A DNA stretch of 64,000 nucleotides, taken from NCBI GenBank assembly GCA_946411635.1, contig CAMKES010000001.1:87696-151695 (forward strand). The letters are read 5' to 3'. The notes under the pieces were generated by a model. It was not told the origin of the DNA. It was given only the letters and a program-made list of their open reading frames with translations, and did no database searches. The translations under genes were made by a program, and so were the position numbers. This DNA is from an uncultured Clostridia bacterium (GTDB taxonomy: Bacteria > Bacillota > Clostridia > Christensenellales > CAG-138). Positions 52,232 through 61,534 of the stretch are shown one piece after another (position 1 is the stretch's first letter; every line of letters starts with the position of its first letter).

Positions 52232-54894
52232 AAATCGGTATCCTCCTCAAAATCCACGTCGTCCGGTTCGACCGGTTCGTCCGCGGGCGCGGAGCCGCCG
52301 CCGAACACGCGGTTGTATTCCGCCTGCGTGATCAGCACCTGTCTGGGTTTGCTGCCGTCGAACGGCGAGACGTATTTTTTCTGTTCCATCATGTCGACAA
52401 GCCGCGCCGCGCGCGCATAGCCCACGCGCAGCCGTCTCTGGATCATGGAGATGGACGCCTGCCCGTTCTCCATCACGACGCGCACCGCTTCGCCCAGCAG
52501 CTCGTCCTCCTGCTTGCCTTCGCCGAAGACGCCGCCCTGCGCGCCGCCCTTGGCTTCGTCGTTGATCTCGGAAAGCACGTCCTCGGAGAAGCGCGTTTCG
52601 GCTTTCTTGAAGCCGGACATGACGCGCTCGACCTCCTCGTCGGAAACGTAGGCGCACTGGAGCCGCGTCGGCTTGCCCGCGCCGTTCGGATGGAACAGCA
52701 TATCGCCGCGGCCGAGCAGCTTTTCCGCGCCGGCGGCGTCGAGAATGATGCGCGAATCGATCGCGGAGCTGACCGCGAACGCGCAGCGCGACGGAATGTT
52801 CGCCTTGATGAGGCCGGTGATGATATCGGCGCTCGGGCGCTGCGTCGCAACGATCAGATGGATGCCGGCGGCGCGGCCGAGCTGCGCGATGCGGCAGATC
52901 GAATCCTCGACGTCGTCGGGCGCGACCATCATCAGGTCGGCGAGCTCGTCGATGATGACGACGAGCTTCGGGATCTTCTTGGTCTGGTCCTCCATCAGCG
53001 AATTGTACCGCGCAAGATCGCGCGCGCCGACTTCGCTGAATTTCTTGTAGCGCAGCGTCATCTCGTTGACCGCCCAGCGCAGCGCGCTCGCGGCCTTCTT
53101 CGGCTCGGTCACGACGGGGATCAGCAGATGGGGGAGCGTGCCGAACACGGACAGCTCGACCATCTTCGGATCGACGAGGATCAGCTTCAGATCCTGCGGC
53201 GAGGACTTGTAGATCATGGAAATGATCAGGTCGTTGATGCAGACGGATTTGCCGGAGCCGGTGGAGCCGGCGATCAGCATGTGCGGCATCTTCGCGAGGT
53301 CGGCGACGATGATCTTGCCGGCGATGTCCTTGCCGAGCGCCATCGTGACCGACGATTTCGCATTGATGAATTCGCTGCTTTCGATGATATCGCGCAGAAG
53401 CACGGTCGCAGCGTCCTTGTTCGGCACCTCGATGCCGACCGCCGCCTTGCCGGGGATCGGCGCCTCGATGCGGACGCGCGGCGCGGCAAGCGCCAGCGCA
53501 ATGTCATTGGAGAGCGTCGTGATGCGGTTGACGCGCACGCCCGGCGCGGGCTGCAGCTCGTAGCGCGTTACGACGGGACCGACGGAGATGTTGATGACCC
53601 GCGCGGAGATATTGAAGCTCTGCAGCGTCTCCTCCAGGAGATGCGCGGTCGCGGTGGGATTCTCGGCGCTCTTGCCGAACGTTTCGCGCGGCTTGTTCAG
53701 ACAGTCGATGGACGGCGGCTCGTACGCGGGCGCTTCGGGCGCGGGCGGCACGACGAGCGGAATGTCGTCGCCTTCCGCGGGCTTCTTTGCCGGCGTTTCC
53801 TTCTTTGCCGGTTCGGGCGCGAACGCCTCCGAGATCTCGCTGACGGAAGCAGGCCGCTTCGCGGGCTTCTTTGCGGGCGCGGGGGTTATGACCAGCTCGT
53901 CCTCCTCGTCTGCGGAGAGCAGCGCGTCGCTCTTCTTTTCGAGCCTGCCCGCCGCGGGCATCAGATCGAAATCGACGGGCGCGGGCGTTTTGCCGGTCCG
54001 TTTCTTTGCAGGGGCGGGGGATTCCGCTTCCGGGACCTCGAACAGCTCGTCGAACGAGAGCTTGGAATTCTTATGCGGTTCGGTCTTTCTGCGGACGGGC
54101 GCCGCATCGTCGATCGTGGTCTGGAAGTCCTTTTTCCACGGCCGGCGCGCAGGCTCGACTGCTTCTTCTTCATCGTAGTCCTCGGTCAGCGACTGCTCGT
54201 GTTCGGCGATCTTCTCACGCACCTTCGATCCGAACGCGTCGGTATACGCTTTGATGGAAATGCCGGTGCACAGCAGCACGGAGATCAGGAATCCCGCGAT
54301 GATCACGACCCAGCACAAAAGCTTTCCGCCGATCACGTACAGGAGCGTCGGAATGATCATGCCGAGCACGCCGCCGCTGGCGTGCGCCTGCACGCCCTCG
54401 GTCCATGCCTTCGGGAACTGGCCGAAGAACTGGGAGACGTAATCGGTGAAGCCCATGCCGTTCGTACCGAGCGGGCTCAGCTTCACGAGCTCGCGGCTCG
54501 TCCACATGTGAAGCGCGCAGAGAATGAACAGAACGGCGAGCAGTCCCGTGAGCAGCGTGCCGCGCGCGGGCTTTTTGCGGCCGCCGATGATCAGGTAAAA
54601 GCCGATGATCACGAACAGAACGGGCACCGCGTACGCGAACACGCCGTGCATGCCGAGCAGATACGTGGAAATGATCCGGCCGAGCCAGTCGTCGTTGCCG
54701 CTGTACAGATACACCGCGAACAGCGCGCCGAGCGCGATCAGAATGATGCCGACGATCTCGACGACGGCATGCGGCGCTTTCGTTTCCTTTGCTTTGGTTT
54801 TTGCGGCGGCTTTTGCGCCGCCTTTTGCGGGAGCCGCGTTCTTTGCGCCGGATCTTGCGGGCGCTTTTTTCTTCGCGGACGGTTTGTTTGCCAT
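52228..54894 (-). CDS. ftsK: DNA translocase FtsK/SpoIIIE
   Basis: 888 residues. Four membrane segments (about 45-220) anchor it at the septum; a long low-complexity linker (about 230-470, Lys/Pro/Ala-rich) follows, then the RecA-like motor with Walker A AGSTGSGKSVCIND (about residue 545) and Walker B LVVIIDELADLMM, and a C-terminal winged-helix gamma domain RRLRVGYARAARLVDMMEQKKYVSP that reads DNA polarity sequences. It moves chromosome ends during division. ATG at 54894 is chosen because GGAGGATCATTC lies upstream; the longer frame has no ribosome site. Confidence 0.97.
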   Translation of the reverse strand: MANKPSAKKKAPARSGAKNAAPAKGGAKAAAKTKAKETKAPHAVVEIVGIILIALGALFAVYLYSGNDDWLGRIISTYLLGMHGVFAYAVPVLFVIIGFYLIIGGRKKPARGTLLTGLLAVLFILCALHMWTSRELVKLSPLGTNGMGFTDYVSQFFGQFPKAWTEGVQAHASGGVLGMIIPTLLYVIGGKLLCWVVIIAGFLISVLLCTGISIKAYTDAFGSKVREKIAEHEQSLTEDYDEEEAVEPARRPWKKDFQTTIDDAAPVRRKTEPHKNSKLSFDELFEVPEAESPAPAKKRTGKTPAPVDFDLMPAAGRLEKKSDALLSADEEDELVITPAPAKKPAKRPASVSEISEAFAPEPAKKETPAKKPAEGDDIPLVVPPAPEAPAYEPPSIDCLNKPRETFGKSAENPTATAHLLEETLQSFNISARVINISVGPVVTRYELQPAPGVRVNRITTLSNDIALALAAPRVRIEAPIPGKAAVGIEVPNKDAATVLLRDIIESSEFINAKSSVTMALGKDIAGKIIVADLAKMPHMLIAGSTGSGKSVCINDLIISMIYKSSPQDLKLILVDPKMVELSVFGTLPHLLIPVVTEPKKAASALRWAVNEMTLRYKKFSEVGARDLARYNSLMEDQTKKIPKLVVIIDELADLMMVAPDDVEDSICRIAQLGRAAGIHLIVATQRPSADIITGLIKANIPSRCAFAVSSAIDSRIILDAAGAEKLLGRGDMLFHPNGAGKPTRLQCAYVSDEEVERVMSGFKKAETRFSEDVLSEINDEAKGGAQGGVFGEGKQEDELLGEAVRVVMENGQASISMIQRRLRVGYARAARLVDMMEQKKYVSPFDGSKPRQVLITQAEYNRVFGGGSAPADEPVEPDDVDFEEDTDL

Positions 54895-54930
54895 GAATGA
54901 TCCTCCGATGAACCATTTTCTATCGATTGT

Positions 54931-54959
54931 ATTATACTCCGAAACACGTCGCCGCGCAA
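54931..54959 (-). promoter_or_regulatory. promoter of ftsK-rimO-pgsA-cinA
   Basis: -35 TTGCGC (complement of 54954-54959), 17-bp spacer, -10 TATAAT (complement of 54931-54936). Confidence 0.7.
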
Positions 54960-54977
54960 GCATAAAAAACGGACGGC

Positions 54978-55006
54978 TTGCCCGCGCGGCGGATCCGTGA
55001 TAAGAT
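54978..55006 (+). promoter_or_regulatory. promoter of the HAD phosphatase gene
   Basis: -35 TTGCCC (54978-54983), 17-bp spacer, -10 TAAGAT (55001-55006). Confidence 0.55.
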
Positions 55007-55034
55007 AACGGAAAAGCCCCCGGAGGAAATGCCC

Positions 55035-55676
55035 GTGCTGCCGAAACTGCTGATCTGGGACTGGAACGGAACGATCCTTGACGATACGGATCTCTGTCTG
55101 CGGATCGAAAACGAACTGCTGACCGAGCGCGGCATGCGCCCGGTCACGAAAGCGTGGTATCTCGCAAACTTCTCGTTCCCGATCCGCGCCTATTACGAAC
55201 GGATGGGATATACGTTCGGGACCGAAAGCGATTTCGACGTTTCGGCGCAGTTCATGGAACGCTATACGGCGCGCTGCCCCGAATGCGGGCTCCGCGAAGG
55301 CGTTCGGAACGTGCTCTCGGAGGCGCGCGCCCGCGGGATCGCGCAGACGCTCCTGTCCGTAACGGAGCAGTCGGAGCTGCGGATCGAAGCGGCACGTTCC
55401 GGCGTCGCCGGGTTCTTTTCCGAGATCATCGGAACGGACGACGCGCTCGGGTTTTCAAAGGTCGACCGCGCGAAGGCGTACATGGCGCGCATCGGCGTCG
55501 ACCCGCACGACGCGCTGTTTGTCGGCGATACGGATCACGACGTCGAAGCCGCGAACGCCGTCGGATGCGCCTGCGTTCTGCTCGAGGGCGGACATCAGTC
55601 GCGCGAACGTCTGCTGCAGTGCGGCGTTCCGGTCTATGCCTCCGCGGACGCGCTGTACCGCGCGCTGTTCGGCTGA
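55035..55676 (+). CDS. HAD-superfamily phosphatase (phosphoglycolate phosphatase-like)
   Basis: 213 residues. Motif I is DWNGT in LIWDWNGTILDDTD, motif II LLSVTEQSEL, motif III GFSKVDRAK and motif IV FVGDTDHDVEAANAVG, so this is a type I capped HAD hydrolase. The substrate cannot be told. GTG at 55035 is preferred since GGAGG lies 8 nt before it; an ATG at 55029 is only 2-3 nt from that site. It is followed by an alkyltransferase-like gene 1 nt after its stop. Confidence 0.87.
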   Translation: MLPKLLIWDWNGTILDDTDLCLRIENELLTERGMRPVTKAWYLANFSFPIRAYYERMGYTFGTESDFDVSAQFMERYTARCPECGLREGVRNVLSEARARGIAQTLLSVTEQSELRIEAARSGVAGFFSEIIGTDDALGFSKVDRAKAYMARIGVDPHDALFVGDTDHDVEAANAVGCACVLLEGGHQSRERLLQCGVPVYASADALYRALFG

Positions 55677-55677
55677 T

Positions 55678-56007
55678 ATGGCGGGCTCGTTTTTTCAAAG
55701 CGTATACGAGGCCGTGGCGCGGATCCCGTACGGAAAGGTGCTGAGCTACGGGGATATCGCGCGATGCATCGGATACCCGAACCGTGCGCGGTTCGTCGGC
55801 TTTGCGATGCGCGCGTGTCCCGATCATCTTCCGTGGCATCGTGTCGTCATGGCGGACGGCTCGATCGCGGGCGGCGGCTTCGCGCCGGTCCGCAGGATGC
55901 TGCTGGAACGCGAAAACGTGCCGTTCCTTCCGGACGGCCGGGTCGATCTGCGCGCATGCCGCGCTCCGCTCGCCGAAATTCGGGCAAAGTGCGTTGCAGA
56001 GACGTAA
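55678..56007 (+). CDS. alkyltransferase-like (ATL) DNA-binding protein
   Basis: 109 residues with the MGMT fold: VYEAVARIPYGKVLSYGDIARCIG and then PWHRVV at about residue 52-57. Alkyltransferases have PCHR with an active cysteine; here the cysteine is a tryptophan (W53), as in ATL proteins, which bind O6-alkylguanine and hand it to nucleotide excision repair without repairing it. It starts 1 nt after the HAD stop and is probably co-transcribed. Confidence 0.92.
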   Translation: MAGSFFQSVYEAVARIPYGKVLSYGDIARCIGYPNRARFVGFAMRACPDHLPWHRVVMADGSIAGGGFAPVRRMLLERENVPFLPDGRVDLRACRAPLAEIRAKCVAET

Positions 56008-56022
56008 AAGATATGGTATACT
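55994..56022 (+). promoter_or_regulatory. promoter of the DUF1385 gene
   Basis: -35 TTGCAG (55994-55999), 17-bp spacer, -10 TATACT (56017-56022). The -35 box lies within the 3' end of the ATL gene. Confidence 0.6.
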
Positions 56023-56054
56023 GATTTTTAACGTGAACAAAAAGGAAGGAAACT

Positions 56055-57140
56055 ATGAAACGGACCGATATCGGCGGGCAGGCGGTGATCGAGGGCGTCA
56101 TGATGCGCTCCGAAAAAGGAACGGCTCTGGTCGTTCGCCGCAGCGACGGATCGCTCGCCAGAGAATTTCATCATAAAAGGACCCGATACAAAAAAGGCTC
56201 GTTCCCGACGTGGCCGGTCGTGCGCGGCGTCTACGCGTTCGTGAAGGCGCTGACCGACGGCATGACCGTCACCACCCGCGCGGCGGAAATGCTGGGCACG
56301 GAGGAAGAGGAGCCGACGAAGTTCGAGAAATGGCTCGCAAAGCGCTTCAACAAGTCCGCGATGGACGTCGTGAAGGTCACGGCGATCGTACTTGCGGCGA
56401 TCCTTGCGATCGGGCTGTTCTTCTTTCTGCCGATCGGCGTCATCTCGCTTCTGGAGCTTGCGTTCGGCAAGATGAGCCCGGTCCTGAGCGCGATCGTGCA
56501 GGGCGCGATCCGTCTTGCGATCTTCCTGCTTTACATCTACGGCATTTCAAAGATCAAGGACATCAGGCGCGTGTTCATGTACCACGGCGCGGAGCACAAA
56601 ACGATCGCCTGCTACGAGGCGGAGCTTCCGCTGACGCCGGAGAACGCGGCGAAATGCACGCGGCTGCATCCGCGCTGCGGAACGAATTATCTGTTCCTGA
56701 CGATGGCGGTGTCCATCGTCGTGACGGCGGCGGTCTCCGCGCTTTGCACGCTGATCCCGGGCTTCAACGAATGGCACAACGCGAGCACGCTGAACACGTT
56801 CCTGTTCCGTCTTGCGCGGATCGTGCTGCTCCCGCTGATCGCGGGCGTATCCTACGAAGTCCTGAAGGCGGCCGCAAAACGCGACAACCTCGTCTGCCGC
56901 ATCGTCCGCGCGCCGGGGCTCGCGCTTCAGCACCTGACGACGAAGGAGCCGACCGAGGATATGCTCGAGGTGGCGATCGAATCGTTCGGCCTTGCGCTGC
57001 ACCCGCCGAAGGACGATCTCGAGTTTACCGAAAAAGCCGCGGAAAAGCCTGCGGAGCCCGGAACGGAAGCAGAACCCGAACAGGAGCCCGGAACGGCCGA
57101 AGGATCCGAACCGGACGCCGGAACGGAAGCGGACGCATGA
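56055..57140 (+). CDS. DUF1385 family membrane protein (YqhQ-like)
   Basis: 361 residues. The N-terminal DIGGQAVIEGVMMRSEKGTAL and the central YHGAEHKTIACYEAELPLTPENA are hallmarks of DUF1385, with four membrane segments between and beyond (about 110-230). A Pro/Glu-rich C-terminal tail (about 320-361) is unusual and more acidic than the family core. Bacillus YqhQ has the same architecture; its function is unclear. It overlaps prmC by 4 nt. Confidence 0.92.
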   Translation: MKRTDIGGQAVIEGVMMRSEKGTALVVRRSDGSLAREFHHKRTRYKKGSFPTWPVVRGVYAFVKALTDGMTVTTRAAEMLGTEEEEPTKFEKWLAKRFNKSAMDVVKVTAIVLAAILAIGLFFFLPIGVISLLELAFGKMSPVLSAIVQGAIRLAIFLLYIYGISKIKDIRRVFMYHGAEHKTIACYEAELPLTPENAAKCTRLHPRCGTNYLFLTMAVSIVVTAAVSALCTLIPGFNEWHNASTLNTFLFRLARIVLLPLIAGVSYEVLKAAAKRDNLVCRIVRAPGLALQHLTTKEPTEDMLEVAIESFGLALHPPKDDLEFTEKAAEKPAEPGTEAEPEQEPGTAEGSEPDAGTEADA

Positions 57141-57931
57141 TCGTTCGCCGGGCGGAACAGAAGATCGCGGCGCTTCTTGCGCCCGTCGCCGGAGAGGACG
57201 CACGGCTGGAAGCGTCGTTTTTGCTGCGCGCGCAGGGGTTCCGCTCGCCCTATCAGAACGTGACCGAAGCGGACGCGGAAGCGCTGCAGCCGCTGATCGA
57301 ACGCAGACTTTCGGGCGAACCGCTGCAGTACGTGCTCGGCGAATGGGAGTTTTTCGGTTTGCCGTTCTTCGTCGACAAACGCGTCCTGATCCCGCGTCCC
57401 GATACGGAGATCCTCGTCGAAACTGCAATGAAGACGCTTACGGGCGACCGCCGCGGCGTGCTGGATCTCTGCTGCGGCAGCGGATGCATCGGGATCGCGC
57501 TTGCCGTGCGCGCTTCGGCGCGCGTGACCGCGGCGGACGTCAGCGCGGACGCGCTTGCGCTCACGGAACGCAACGCGGCGAAAAACGGCGTTTCGGTCGC
57601 GACCGTGCAAAGCGACCTGTTTGCGTCCGTCGAAGGCACGTTCGATCTGATCGTTTCCAACCCGCCGTATCTTTCGAAGGCGGACATGGACGCGCGCGGC
57701 GCGGTGCTTCGCTTCGAGCCGGAGCTTGCGCTGTACGGCGGTGAGGACGGACTGGACTTCTACCGCCGCATCGCCGCGGATTACCGGCGGCATCTGAAGC
57801 CGGGCGGCACGCTGCTTCTGGAGATCGGTATGACGCAGAGGCAAGCGGTCGAAGCTTTATTCGGACACAGTGAATGCGTATGCGATTACGGCGGACGTCC
57901 GCGCGTGATCGCGGTGAAAGAATATGATTGA
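57137..57931 (+). CDS. prmC: release factor glutamine methyltransferase
   Basis: 264-residue SAM-dependent enzyme that N5-methylates the Gln in the GGQ motif of release factors. Motif I is [16 protein letters not shown] and the catalytic NPPY lies in [13 protein letters not shown]. The target, RF1, is encoded next by prfA with an 8-nt overlap. ATG at 57137 overlaps the DUF1385 stop (ATGA). Confidence 0.97.
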   Translation: MIVRRAEQKIAALLAPVAGEDARLEASFLLRAQGFRSPYQNVTEADAEALQPLIERRLSGEPLQYVLGEWEFFGLPFFVDKRVLIPRPDTEILVETAMKTLTGDRRGVLDLCCGSGCIGIALAVRASARVTAADVSADALALTERNAAKNGVSVATVQSDLFASVEGTFDLIVSNPPYLSKADMDARGAVLRFEPELALYGGEDGLDFYRRIAADYRRHLKPGGTLLLEIGMTQRQAVEALFGHSECVCDYGGRPRVIAVKEYD

Positions 57932-59000
57932 GAAACTGAAAAAGTGCAAAGAACGATACGAAGCTCTCACGGAGGCGCTGATGAAGCCGGAGGCGGCGAA
58001 CGACCGCGAGGCGTACACCGCGCTTTCGCGCGAGCATGCGGAATTGTCCGGAATCGTCGCTGCGTTCGACCGGTACACGGAGACCGAACGCGAACGCGAC
58101 GGCTGCCTTGCGCTTTTGAACGAACAGCCGGACGCCGAAATGAAGGCGCTTGCGGAGGAGGAACTTGCGGCGCTGAACGCATCGCTTTCCGAGCAGGAGA
58201 CGGCGCTTCGCGCGCTGCTGCTTCCGAAGGATGAAAACGACGAGCGCGGCGTGATCCTCGAGATCCGCGCGGGCACGGGCGGAGAGGAGGCGTCGCTGTT
58301 CGGCGCGGACCTTCTGCGCATGTATCTGCGCTACGCCGAGCGGCACGGCTTCAAAACCGAAACGATCTCGGAGAACGTCACGGAGCTCGGCGGCGTCAAG
58401 GAGATCGTCCTGTCCGTATCCGGCAGGCGCGGCGCGTACGCAAGGTTGAAATTCGAGGGCGGCGTGCACCGCGTACAGCGCGTGCCCGAGACCGAATCGC
58501 AGGGACGCATCCATACGAGCGCGGCGACGGTCGCCGTCATGCCCGAGGTCGACGACGTGCACGTCGAGATCAAAGAATCCGATCTTCGCATCGACACGTA
58601 CCGGTCCAGCGGCGCGGGCGGACAGCACGTGAACAAAACGTCCTCCGCGATCCGCATCACGCATCTGCCGACCGGCATCGTCGTCGCCTGTCAGAACGAG
58701 CGCAGTCAGCTGCAGAACAAGGAGCAGGCGATGCGGCTTTTGCGGAGCCGCCTCTATGAGTTTTACGCTTCGCAGCAGCACGCCGAGCTCGCCGACCGCA
58801 AAAAGAGCATGGTCGGCAGCGGCGACCGCAGCGAGCGCATCCGCACGTATAATTTTCCGCAGAGCCGCGTGACCGATCACCGGATCGGGCTGACGCTCTA
58901 CAAGCTGGAGGCGTTTCTGGACGGCGACATGGATGAAATGATCGACGCGCTCACGCTCGCGGAGCGCGCGGCGCAGCTTTCCGGGGAGGCGGACGCATGA
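57924..59000 (+). CDS. prfA: peptide chain release factor 1
   Basis: 358 residues, RF1 type: the decoding PxT motif appears as PET in [20 protein letters not shown], and GGQ lies in [18 protein letters not shown]. It reads UAA and UAG. Together with prmC directly upstream this forms the usual termination pair, and tsaC follows with a 4-nt overlap. Confidence 0.98.
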   Translation: MIEKLKKCKERYEALTEALMKPEAANDREAYTALSREHAELSGIVAAFDRYTETERERDGCLALLNEQPDAEMKALAEEELAALNASLSEQETALRALLLPKDENDERGVILEIRAGTGGEEASLFGADLLRMYLRYAERHGFKTETISENVTELGGVKEIVLSVSGRRGAYARLKFEGGVHRVQRVPETESQGRIHTSAATVAVMPEVDDVHVEIKESDLRIDTYRSSGAGGQHVNKTSSAIRITHLPTGIVVACQNERSQLQNKEQAMRLLRSRLYEFYASQQHAELADRKKSMVGSGDRSERIRTYNFPQSRVTDHRIGLTLYKLEAFLDGDMDEMIDALTLAERAAQLSGEADA

Positions 59001-60037
59001 AAACCGAAGTGATCTCAACGGCCCGCAGAGAGGAAGCGGGCACCGCGCTCGGCGCGGAACTGATCCAGAACGGCGAACTCGTCGCGTTTCCGACGGAAAC
59101 GGTCTACGGGCTCGGCGCGAACGGCATGGACGGCGAGGCCGTGAACCGGATCTTTGAAGCGAAGGGGCGGCCGAACGACAATCCGCTGATCCTGCACGTG
59201 GCCAAAAAGAGCGACGTGAAGGCTTTGTGGGCGCACGTTCCGAAGCTTGCGAACGTGCTGATGGACACGTTCTGGCCGGGACCGCTGACGCTGATCTTCA
59301 ACAAGGCGGACGAGGTCCCGTACGAAGTCACGGCGGGGCTCGAGACCGTCGCGGTCCGCATGCCGGCGGACAAAACCGCGCGCATGCTGATCCAGAAATC
59401 GGGCGTGCCGATCGCGGCGCCGTCGGCGAATCGCTCGGGCAGACCGAGCCCCACGACCGCGGAACACGTGCTCGCGGACATGGACGGGCGCATCCCTCTG
59501 ATCCTGGACGGCGGTCCGTGCCGTTACGGCGTGGAATCGACCGTGCTTTCGCTCGTCGGAGATCCGACGATCCTGCGCCCGGGCGCCGTCACGCGGGAAA
59601 TGCTCGAGGCGGTCATCGGACCGGTGCGGCTCGCGCCGAGCATCCTGAACCCGCTCGGCGAGCGCGAGGTCGCCGCGTCGCCCGGCATGAAGTACAAGCA
59701 TTACGCGCCGGACGCCTCGGTCCACGTTGTGGAGGGCGAGCCGAAGCCGGTCGCGAAGCGCATCCGCACGCTCTACTACGATCTTGAGGCGGACGGAAAG
59801 CGCGTCGCGATCCTCGGAACGGAGCAGACGATGCCGGGCTACCGCAACATGAACGCGTATTCGCTCGGCGACCGGGACGATCCCGAAACGCTCTGTCAGA
59901 GCCTGTTCCGGCTGCTGCGCGACGTCGGCGGAGACTGCGACGTCATCCTTGCCGAGGGCGTCGAAACGGCGAATACCGGCCTGGCGTTCATGAACCGGCT
60001 CCTGCGCGCCGCGGGGTTCTCGCGGGAACGCGTCTGA
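58997..60037 (+). CDS. tsaC: threonylcarbamoyl-AMP synthase (Sua5 type)
   Basis: 346 residues: an N-terminal YrdC domain with [34 protein letters not shown] and [15 protein letters not shown], and a C-terminal Sua5 extension (about 225-346). It makes the t6A37 precursor threonylcarbamoyl-AMP for ANN-reading tRNAs, the substrate base for MtaB. Coupled to prfA by a 4-nt overlap. Confidence 0.95.
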   Translation: MKTEVISTARREEAGTALGAELIQNGELVAFPTETVYGLGANGMDGEAVNRIFEAKGRPNDNPLILHVAKKSDVKALWAHVPKLANVLMDTFWPGPLTLIFNKADEVPYEVTAGLETVAVRMPADKTARMLIQKSGVPIAAPSANRSGRPSPTTAEHVLADMDGRIPLILDGGPCRYGVESTVLSLVGDPTILRPGAVTREMLEAVIGPVRLAPSILNPLGEREVAASPGMKYKHYAPDASVHVVEGEPKPVAKRIRTLYYDLEADGKRVAILGTEQTMPGYRNMNAYSLGDRDDPETLCQSLFRLLRDVGGDCDVILAEGVETANTGLAFMNRLLRAAGFSRERV

Positions 60038-60061
60038 CCGCAAAAAAAGCGTTTTTGGCTC

Positions 60062-60090
60062 TGTACAAATCCACGCGGATTTGATATACT
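60062..60090 (+). promoter_or_regulatory. promoter of rpiB-upp and probably the V-ATPase genes
   Basis: -10 TATACT (60085-60090) with a plausible -35 TGTACA (60062-60067) at 17 bp. No other promoter was seen between here and the V-ATPase genes. Confidence 0.5.
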
Positions 60091-60124
60091 GTTTCAGATA
60101 AACAGAGGGGGGCTTGAGAAAAAC

Positions 60125-60577
60125 ATGGTGATTTCGATCGGATCCGACCACGGCGGCTTCGCATATAAAGAAGCGATCCGCGAACATCTGCTTTCACAGG
60201 GACACGAAGTGATCGACTGCGGCTGCTTCGGCACCGAGAGCGTCGATTATCCGGAGTTCGGCATCGCCGCTGCGGAATGCGTGCGCGACGGCAAAGCCGA
60301 TCGCGGCATCGTCGTCTGCACCACCGGCATCGGCATGTCCATCGCGGCGAACAAGGTCCGCGGCATCCGCTGCGCGCTCTGCGGCGATCTGAAGTCCGCG
60401 GAGATGACGAGAAGACACAACGATTCAAACGTATTGGCAATGGGAGCGGGCATCATTCCGCTCTCTTTGGCTATAGAGATCACGGATACGTGGCTGTCGA
60501 CCGAATTCGAGGGCGGCAGGCACGCAAGAAGGATCGGAATCATTTCCGCTTATGAGGCGGGGAAGGAGCAAGCATGA
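60125..60577 (+). CDS. rpiB: ribose-5-phosphate isomerase B
   Basis: 150 residues of the LacAB/RpiB fold: [20 protein letters not shown] at the start, the catalytic Cys in [15 protein letters not shown], and [12 protein letters not shown]. It interconverts ribose-5-P and ribulose-5-P, giving PRPP precursor. The next gene, upp, uses PRPP and overlaps by 4 nt. The ribosome site AGGGGGG is unusually far (about 9-12 nt) from ATG at 60125. Confidence 0.95.
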   Translation: MVISIGSDHGGFAYKEAIREHLLSQGHEVIDCGCFGTESVDYPEFGIAAAECVRDGKADRGIVVCTTGIGMSIAANKVRGIRCALCGDLKSAEMTRRHNDSNVLAMGAGIIPLSLAIEITDTWLSTEFEGGRHARRIGIISAYEAGKEQA

Positions 60578-61200
60578 AAGTAACCGTAATCGACCATCCT
60601 CTGGTACAGCACAAGCTTTCGAGACTGCGCGACAAGAACACGAGCAATAAGGAATTCCGCGAACTCGTCAGCGAACTCGCGATGCTGATGTGCTATGAAG
60701 TCACGCGCGATCTGCCGCTCGTCGACGCAGAGATCGAAACGCCGATCTGCAAGAGCACGTTCAAGGTGCTCGCAAACGAAAAGATCGCGATCGTCCCGAT
60801 CCTCCGCGCGGGTCTCGGCATGGCGGACGGCATGATGAACATGATCCCGAATGCGAAGATGGGACACATCGGCATGTACCGCAATCCCGATACGCTGAAG
60901 CCGACCAGCTATTACTGCAAGCTTCCGTACGACATCGAGGAGCGCGACGCGATCCTGGTCGACCCGATGCTGGCGACCGGCAACTCCGCGATCGAGGGCA
61001 TTCGCGTGCTGAAGGAAGGCGGCGCGAAGAGCATCCGTCTCGTCAATCTTCTTGCGGCGCCCGAGGGCATCGAGGCGATCCGCAAGGTCTACGACGACGT
61101 GGATCTCTACGTCGCGTGCATCGACGAAAAGCTGAACGATCACGGCTACATCGTACCCGGTCTCGGCGATGCCGGCGACCGTCTGTTCGGCACCAAGTAA
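60574..61200 (+). CDS. upp: uracil phosphoribosyltransferase
   Basis: 208 residues. The PRPP-binding motif is [15 protein letters not shown] and the C-terminal [11 protein letters not shown] is typical of UPRT. It salvages uracil to UMP. Coupled to rpiB by ATGA. The V-ATPase genes follow after only 19 nt. Confidence 0.97.
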   Translation: MKVTVIDHPLVQHKLSRLRDKNTSNKEFRELVSELAMLMCYEVTRDLPLVDAEIETPICKSTFKVLANEKIAIVPILRAGLGMADGMMNMIPNAKMGHIGMYRNPDTLKPTSYYCKLPYDIEERDAILVDPMLATGNSAIEGIRVLKEGGAKSIRLVNLLAAPEGIEAIRKVYDDVDLYVACIDEKLNDHGYIVPGLGDAGDRLFGTK

Positions 61201-61219
61201 CGAACGGGAGAGACATCGT

Positions 61220-61534
61220 ATGACAAGCATCATGGAACGCATCGCCGAGGCGGAGCGGCAGGCTGACGCCGTTCTCGAGGAGGCGAACCGTACCGCGCGG
61301 GAGAGCGTGACGCGCGTCAGAACCGAGGCGGAGGAAGCGATCGCCGCGGCGGACGAGCAGGGACGCGCCCGCGTGGCGGACGCGCTCGTTCTTGCACGCA
61401 AAAACGGGGAAGACGTCGCGGACGACGTCGCCCGCAAAGCAAAAAAAGAAACGGACGCGCTGCTTTCGGAGGCGGAGAAAAACGTCGACGAAGCCGTATC
61501 ATACTTGATGGAAAGGATTGAAGCAACCGTATGA
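61220..61534 (+). CDS. V-type ATP synthase stalk subunit H-like coiled coil
   Basis: 104 residues, almost wholly a charged coiled coil (Glu/Ala/Lys/Arg-rich, ERIAEAERQADAVLEEANRT at the start). Such proteins at the head of clostridial and archaeal V-type operons form the peripheral stalk (AhaH/NtpF-like). Coupled by ATGA to the I subunit gene. The call rests on context and helical character. Confidence 0.8.
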   Translation: MTSIMERIAEAERQADAVLEEANRTARESVTRVRTEAEEAIAAADEQGRARVADALVLARKNGEDVADDVARKAKKETDALLSEAEKNVDEAVSYLMERIEATV